Assembly: GCA_903920835.1 (NCBI GenBank)
Contig: CAIXNQ010000091.1
Location: 1-19,684, forward strand
Source of the DNA: an uncultured Bacteroidota bacterium
GTDB taxonomy: Bacteria; Bacteroidota; Bacteroidia; Flavobacteriales; Flavobacteriaceae
DNA length: 19,684 bases
Direction: 5' to 3'
In this document: piece after piece, positions 15,211 through 19,684 of the stretch
How positions within the stretch are numbered: position 1 is the stretch's first letter
Layout: each line of letters opens with the position of its first letter
Program-made: the position numbers and the translations under genes
Notes under the pieces: model-generated
Databases searched by the model: none
The model's input: only the letters and a program-made list of their open reading frames with translations
What the model was told of the DNA's origin: nothing

Positions 15211-16629
15211 TTATTTAGCTTCAATATTTGGTTTACTTATGAAGTAAATTGGGATTCCGCTCAACATGATTAGCACACCCCAACCACAAGTTGAGAATTT
15301 TGTCAATAACAAACCAATGCTTAAAGCAGTCGCAACAAGAATATAAAATGCAGGTAAAAAAGGATAACCAAACGCTTTGTAAGGTCTTTCTAATGTTGGT
15401 CTTTTTCTTCTTAAAATGAATATTCCATAGATTGTGAGGATGTAAAATATCAAAACGATGATGACTACAAAATCTAACAAGTCACCATATTTTCCGGTTA
15501 AGCATAAAACGGAAGCCCAAATGCACTGCGCCCACAACGCCCAAGCAGGAACACTACTTTTGTTTAAATTAGCTGCCTTTTTGAAGAATAAACCATCCTG
15601 AGCCATTGTATAATAGACTCGTGCACCAGCCATAATTAGCCCATTATTGCAAGCAAAGGTTGAAATCATGATCAGAATTGCGATTAAAGTAGTGCCAACA
15701 TCTCCAAAAATGGCTTGAGAAGCTACCACAGCAACACGATCTGATTTTGCAAAAGCGATATCGTTCAAAGGGAGCACAGCGAGGTACATTAAATTTGTTA
15801 AAACATATAATAAACTGACGATAAACGTACCAAGGAAGAGGCTTAGACCTACATTTCGCTTCGGATTTTTAATCTCGCCAGCAATAAAAGTAACTCCGTT
15901 CCAAGCATCGCTAGAAAAAACTGAACCAACCATACCCGCCGAAATTGCAGCAATTATTCCAGCTCCTGAAATCGGAAGCCAACTTCCAGAATCTTTATTA
16001 AATGATTGTAATTGAAAGGCATTTGTCCAATTTTGATTCCAAACGGAAGCTTTTGCAACCAAAATAAAGCCAAAAAGAATTAGTCCAAGAATTGAAACAA
16101 TTTTAATTACGGTTAAAATGGTTTGCAAAAACTTACTGTTTTTTACACCTCTGCTGTTCAAATAGGTTAAAAATATAATTGTAATAATCGAGACGATTTG
16201 GGCAGCATTCAATTTGAAGTTACTGATGGAAAAAACTATATTTTCATCGCTTAATTGCGGAAAAATATAGGCAGCAAATTTAGAAAAAGCCACACCAACA
16301 GCCGCAATAGTTCCTGTTTGAATGACCGCAAAGAAACTCCAACCATAAAGAAAAGCAATTAGGTTGTTATAGGCTTCTTTAAGATAAACATATTGCCCGC
16401 CAGCCTTCGGAAACATGGCACTTAACTCGCCATAACTCACGGCGGCTATTACAGTAATTAGCCCCGTAAGAATCCAGATAAGGATTAACCAACCAGCAGA
16501 ACCAACTTGGCGTGCAATATCGGCACTAACTATAAAAATTCCTGAGCCAATCATTGAACCAACTACCAACATCGTGCCATCGAGTAGTCCTAGTTCTCTT
16601 TTAAAATCAACTGTTTGTTTTTCTTTCAT
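15211..16629 (-). CDS. APC superfamily amino-acid permease (LAT/SteT-like)
   Basis: A 472-residue inner-membrane transporter with about 12 hydrophobic segments. TM1 carries the glycine-rich substrate motif GSMIGSGIFI (about residues 24-33), typical of the amino acid-polyamine-organocation superfamily. YGELSAMFPKAGGQYVYLKEAY follows TM2 and is the family's conserved loop. FSSDAWNGVTFIAGEIKNPKRN is the conserved TM6-TM7 region of the LAT-type exchangers. LRRKRPTLERPYKAFGYPFLP near the C-terminus is also typical. Substrate and mode (exchange or proton symport) cannot be read from the sequence; serine/threonine-type exchange is the nearest guess. It has its own candidate promoter and no partner gene. 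Confidence 0.9.
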   Translation of the reverse strand: MKEKQTVDFKRELGLLDGTMLVVGSMIGSGIFIVSADIARQVGSAGWLILIWILTGLITVIAAVSYGELSAMFPKAGGQYVYLKEAYNNLIAFLYGWSFFAVIQTGTIAAVGVAFSKFAAYIFPQLSDENIVFSISNFKLNAAQIVSIITIIFLTYLNSRGVKNSKFLQTILTVIKIVSILGLILFGFILVAKASVWNQNWTNAFQLQSFNKDSGSWLPISGAGIIAAISAGMVGSVFSSDAWNGVTFIAGEIKNPKRNVGLSLFLGTFIVSLLYVLTNLMYLAVLPLNDIAFAKSDRVAVVASQAIFGDVGTTLIAILIMISTFACNNGLIMAGARVYYTMAQDGLFFKKAANLNKSSVPAWALWAQCIWASVLCLTGKYGDLLDFVVIIVLIFYILTIYGIFILRRKRPTLERPYKAFGYPFLPAFYILVATALSIGLLLTKFSTCGWGVLIMLSGIPIYFISKPNIEAK

Positions 16630-16675
16630 ATCAATTATTTCAGCTAAAAGTTATTCTCGTTTTATCTTTCAAAGT

Positions 16676-16683
16676 CAAATATA
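16676..16683 (-). promoter_or_regulatory. Candidate -7 box for the amino-acid permease gene
   Basis: On the minus strand TATATTTG matches TAnnTTTG, 46 bases before the start codon. No TTG is found at the ideal -33 distance. Confidence 0.35.
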
Positions 16684-16801
16684 TTCAAAAAAATAAACTA
16701 TTGAAGTTGATGACATTCTATTATTGTATTATTTGATATTTTATTTTCAATAATCTAACGAATAAATCGATGTTGATTACCGCTAAAATTCATTTAAAAT
16801 A

Positions 16802-18223
16802 CTACACAAAACTATCGTCTTTGAAACCGATTAAATACAAACGTTCTTTAGCTCGGGTCATGGCAGTGTAAAGCCAACGAATGTAATCTCTTGTGATTCC
16901 TTCAGGAAGATAAGGTTGCTCAACAAAAACCGTATTCCATTGACCACCCTGTGATTTATGACAAGTTATCGCATAAGAAAACTTGACCTGAAGGCTATTG
17001 AAAAACTCGTTTTCTTTCACTTTTTGAAACTTTTTATATTTAGTAGTTTCGTTTTCATAATCTTTCATCACTTCTTCATAAAGTCGGTTTGATTCTTCAT
17101 AAGTGAGCGACGGCGATTCACTTTTGATGGTGTCAAGAAGCAAAATGGTTTCAAATGGTTTTTGATTGGGATAATCGACCATTCTTATTTTTACTTTGGC
17201 AAATTGAAAGCCATATAAATGTTTGAAATTAAAAATTTCAAGCACTTCAATGATGTCGCCGTTGGCAATAAATCCAGCTTCATCGGTTTCTTTTAGCCAA
17301 AAATAATTGTTTTTTACCACCATGAGATAGTCACCAACAGACAAATCGCTTTCTTTTGAAAGAATTTTGGCACGAATTTGTTCATTGTATTGATTTGCAC
17401 GCTTGTTGGAGCGCACAATGAAAGCAGTGTCTTCGATACTGTAATTGCTGTAGGCTGAATTGATGGCATCTTCAATTGAATAGCCATCTGTTAGCCTCAC
17501 AATGTCTTTAAAACCTTTGAGATTAAACTGAAAATCGGTGATAATGGCATCGTCTAAAAGTGTTCTAAGTTCAGTAGCGTTGCTCAATATTCCTGAATAT
17601 TCATTTTGTCGCATTACTTCGTCGAGTTCTATCCAAACGATTTTTTTATCATAGTTTAAAGACAGGCTATCTGTATCTAAAGCAGGCGAAATGATTAGAT
17701 TCACGGGCGGTAATTGAGCGGTATCGCCTAAAAACAGTAGCTTACAGTTCGTTCCTTCGTAGCAATAGGCAATTAAGTCGTCGAGCAATGAACCGTTTTC
17801 GTAGCCTTTGGTTTCTGTATTGGTGTCAGAAATCATCGATGCTTCGTCAACTATAAAAATCGTGTCTTTATGTTTGTTTTGTTGACGCGTAAACGAAACG
17901 CCTCCGCCAGCCTTCTTTGTTGGGAAATATATTTTTTTGTGGATAGTAAACGCTGGTTTGTTGGAGTAATTGGCAATTACTTTGGCAGCTCTTCCCGTCG
18001 GGGCGAGCAATACATATTTTTTGTTGACTGCAATTAATTGGTTAACGAGTGTGGCAATGACCGTTGTTTTTCCGGTTCCTGCAAATCCTTTCAAGACAAA
18101 AATGGTGTCGTTTTTTGGACTGATTATAAATTCTGCAATTTTCTGAAAAAAAACTTCTTGCTTAAGCGTAGGTTTAAAATCAAAATTCTTGACAAGATGG
18201 ATGTAAAATTGAGAGGCGTTCAT
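16802..18223 (-). CDS. RecD/Pif1-like superfamily 1 DNA helicase
   Basis: ATP-driven 5'-3' DNA helicase of the RecD2/Pif1 branch, with a likely role in DNA repair or replication restart. Motifs in order: KGFAGTGKTT (Walker A, 45-54), LLAPTGRAA (72-80), IFIVDEASM (Walker B, 122-130), FLGDTAQLPPV (164-174), VMRQ (203-206), ITCHKSQGGQW (motif V, 419-429) and YTAMTRAKE (motif VI, 452-460). It is 473 residues long, so it lacks the N-terminal domains of full RecD2 and resembles the short stand-alone form found in Bacteroidota. A two-domain insertion between the motor halves (about 290-365) forms the SH3-like part. No RecB or RecC gene is nearby. It lies 108 bases after the M48 protease gene on the same strand and may be partly co-transcribed. 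Confidence 0.88.
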   Translation of the reverse strand: MNASQFYIHLVKNFDFKPTLKQEVFFQKIAEFIISPKNDTIFVLKGFAGTGKTTVIATLVNQLIAVNKKYVLLAPTGRAAKVIANYSNKPAFTIHKKIYFPTKKAGGGVSFTRQQNKHKDTIFIVDEASMISDTNTETKGYENGSLLDDLIAYCYEGTNCKLLFLGDTAQLPPVNLIISPALDTDSLSLNYDKKIVWIELDEVMRQNEYSGILSNATELRTLLDDAIITDFQFNLKGFKDIVRLTDGYSIEDAINSAYSNYSIEDTAFIVRSNKRANQYNEQIRAKILSKESDLSVGDYLMVVKNNYFWLKETDEAGFIANGDIIEVLEIFNFKHLYGFQFAKVKIRMVDYPNQKPFETILLLDTIKSESPSLTYEESNRLYEEVMKDYENETTKYKKFQKVKENEFFNSLQVKFSYAITCHKSQGGQWNTVFVEQPYLPEGITRDYIRWLYTAMTRAKERLYLIGFKDDSFV

Positions 18224-18245
18224 TGCAAAACTTTTTGTGGCAATG
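18221..18245 (-). promoter_or_regulatory. Inverted repeat covering the helicase start codon
   Basis: On the minus strand CATTGC and GCAATG flank CACAAAAAGTTTT; the second arm contains the start ATG. In the mRNA this could form a short hairpin that hides the start codon. The stem is only six pairs, so chance is possible. Confidence 0.25.
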
Positions 18246-18288
18246 TAAGTAAAGTTTTACAAACGGCACAGCAAATGTATCAGAACTA

Positions 18289-18296
18289 CAAAGCTA
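18289..18296 (-). promoter_or_regulatory. Candidate -7 box for the helicase gene
   Basis: Minus-strand TAGCTTTG matches TAnnTTTG, 65 bases before the start codon in the 108-base gap behind the protease gene. No good -33 partner is seen. Confidence 0.3.
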
Positions 18297-18331
18297 ATTT
18301 TCAAGAACTTTGTTTTTTATTTTTGGGTTTA

Positions 18332-19144
18332 TTAACTGCCTTTTAGTTTTGCAGCTTCAATTCGTGCTCTGCGAACGAGCGATTTTAAATCGGCAATTCT
18401 TGTTTCGTCTGAGGGATGTGTGCTCACAAACGCATCTGGTTTGTTTCCACCAGAGTTTGCAGCCATTCTTTCCCAAAAAGTGACTGCTTCTTGAGGATCA
18501 TAACCAGCAATTGCCATTAAAATTAAGCCAATTTTGTCGGCCTCGCTTTCGTGACTTCTGCTAAATGGCAAAATCCCTCCATACTGCGATGCCGCACCAT
18601 AAGCCGTCATGGCGAGTTGTTGGGTCTGCGGATTTGTATTTCCGGTAGCTACTGCAACACCAACGAGCCCCACTTGTTGCAGGACTCCAGCACTCATTCT
18701 TTGTTGTCCATGGTTGGCTAATGCGTGAGAAATTTCATGTCCAAGAACGGTAGCCAGTCCGGCTTCGTCTTTAGTGATGGGAAGTATTCCGGTATAGACC
18801 ACTATCTTTCCGCCCGGCATGCACCATGCGTTGACTTCCTTGCTTTCTACAAGCTTATATTCCCATTTATAGTCGTCAAGATAGCCCGTATAACCATTGG
18901 CGTTGAGCCATTTTTCGGCAGCATTTTTAATTTTAACCCCAACAAGTTCTACTCGTTTTGCATCGGCGGTACCAGAAATAACTTTGTTTTCACTTAAAAA
19001 CTGATTGTATTGTTCAAAAGCAGAGGGCAAAATTTGATTGTTTGAAACCAAAGCAAGACTGTTGCTCCCCGTAAAAGGATTCTTAGAACATGAAAAAGAA
19101 ATCAGCAAAGCGGCACTAATTCCTATTAAATTGAAATTTTTCAT
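18332..19144 (-). CDS. M48 family metalloprotease, lipoprotein (LoiP/BepA-like)
   Basis: Zinc endopeptidase of the type that removes misassembled envelope proteins. Residues 1-18 are a lipoprotein-type signal (MKNFNLIGISAALLISFS, then Cys19), so it is probably anchored in a membrane facing the periplasm. Asn-Pro-Phe-Thr-Gly after the Cys is common in this group. The zinc motif is HEISH (136-140), with the acidic third-ligand region SHESEADKIG (197-206) and a His243 in STHPSDETRI, which may act as the regulatory His known from BepA. Length (270 residues) matches LoiP-type single-domain proteins and excludes BepA's extra TPR domain. The gene is first in the direction of transcription before the helicase. 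The 540-base AT-rich region lies upstream of it. Confidence 0.92.
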   Translation of the reverse strand: MKNFNLIGISAALLISFSCSKNPFTGSNSLALVSNNQILPSAFEQYNQFLSENKVISGTADAKRVELVGVKIKNAAEKWLNANGYTGYLDDYKWEYKLVESKEVNAWCMPGGKIVVYTGILPITKDEAGLATVLGHEISHALANHGQQRMSAGVLQQVGLVGVAVATGNTNPQTQQLAMTAYGAASQYGGILPFSRSHESEADKIGLILMAIAGYDPQEAVTFWERMAANSGGNKPDAFVSTHPSDETRIADLKSLVRRARIEAAKLKGS

Positions 19145-19684
19145 AAGGATTACTTTATTAATATTTAAAATTTGATTTTAAATTTGTAGTTAACTTTAAA
19201 ATTTTAATTAAATAATATTAACCTGTTTTCTATTTATTATTAAACATTTTTTAGTGGAATTAAATATAGGTTATTAACTTTTAATTTGATTTGAAATTAT
19301 TGATTAACAATAGATACAAAATTTAAATTTATAAGAAATTAGTGAAATTATACTTTAATTTTTTATTGATAATTTTTCAAAACTTTATTTTAAAATTTAA
19401 GCAAATCGAAAATCAAATATTTTTTTTTTAAATATTGCTTTAACTTAATACTTATAAAAGTTTATAATATGATTTAAAAATTTTATCTGTCATTTTTGAA
19501 ATTTAATAATTCATTTTCTAAATTTTGTAATACATATTCTGATTTTTTTTTTATTTATGGTGCAACAGAGCTCAATTTTAATTACAAAAGAGTTGTTATT
19601 TTGTTAGAAAAAAAAACGTTTGGATAAAATAAAAGAATTAATTTAAAAATTTAAAAAAGTTTTACAATTTGTATAATTAAGCCA
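19145..19684. other. Extremely AT-rich region without a visible gene
   Basis: These 540 bases upstream of the M48 gene are almost all A and T. No reading frame of convincing length, tRNA-like or rRNA-like structure is seen. No exact TAnnTTTG box was found close to the M48 start. A short less AT-rich stretch (about 19559-19577, GGTGCAACAGAGCTC) stands out but forms no recognised element. The region may hold a long promoter area or the end of a gene beyond the window. Confidence 0.6.

Noticed and set aside
19145..19684. AT-rich end region as a replication origin, CRISPR leader or integration site
   Set aside because: No DnaA-box cluster, no regular direct repeats, no tRNA end and no recombinase gene can be seen; high AT content alone is normal for intergenic DNA in this group.

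Overview
The window looks like a stretch of ordinary chromosome from a member of the Flavobacteriaceae, most likely Flavobacterium or a close relative. The evidence is AT-rich DNA, very AT-rich intergenic gaps, promoters of the Bacteroidota type (TAnnTTTG at -7, one with TTG 18 bases upstream), signal peptides ending in ...AQ, a type B C-terminal sorting domain of the type IX secretion system (T9SS), and protein families typical of the group. I see no tRNA, rRNA, CRISPR array, insertion sequence or phage gene.

Layout. (1) Bases 1-3454, plus strand: a glycogen/alpha-glucan block. It holds the 3' part of the branching enzyme glgB, a strong terminator, and a GH31 alpha-glucosidase broken by a one-base frameshift near base 1514. 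Its codon use is visibly more GC-rich than the rest. (2) Bases 3786-6938, minus strand: a cyclophilin-FKBP fusion prolyl isomerase, presumably cytosolic, and an exported M3 dipeptidyl carboxypeptidase (Dcp-like). A bidirectional terminator separates the isomerase from the GH31 gene. (3) Bases 7171-10389, plus strand: a 1072-residue secreted surface protein built of SprB-like and Ig/PKD-like modules, ending in a T9SS type B sorting domain. (4) Bases 10624-13231: a divergent pair, an FtsX/LolE-type permease (minus) and a NamZ-type exo-N-acetylmuramidase lipoprotein (plus). The longest reading of the permease contains a clear promoter, so its real start is probably an internal TTG. (5) Bases 13503-15099, minus: two exported proteins of unknown function. 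(6) Bases 15211-19144, minus: an APC-type amino-acid permease, a RecD/Pif1-like SF1 helicase and a LoiP/BepA-like M48 metalloprotease lipoprotein. The last 540 bases are extremely AT-rich and show no gene.

Functionally, the left end makes and degrades storage glucan. Much of the remainder serves the cell envelope: an exported peptidase, a cell-wall glycosidase, a lipoprotein-release-type permease, an outer-membrane-quality-control-type protease, a T9SS-secreted surface protein and small exported proteins. The genes are mostly single transcription units, not one large operon. I found no convincing new multi-gene system. The points most worth checking are the GH31 frameshift, the misplaced permease start, the architecture of the T9SS surface protein, the dual-family isomerase and an orphan 25-codon reading frame near base 10544.
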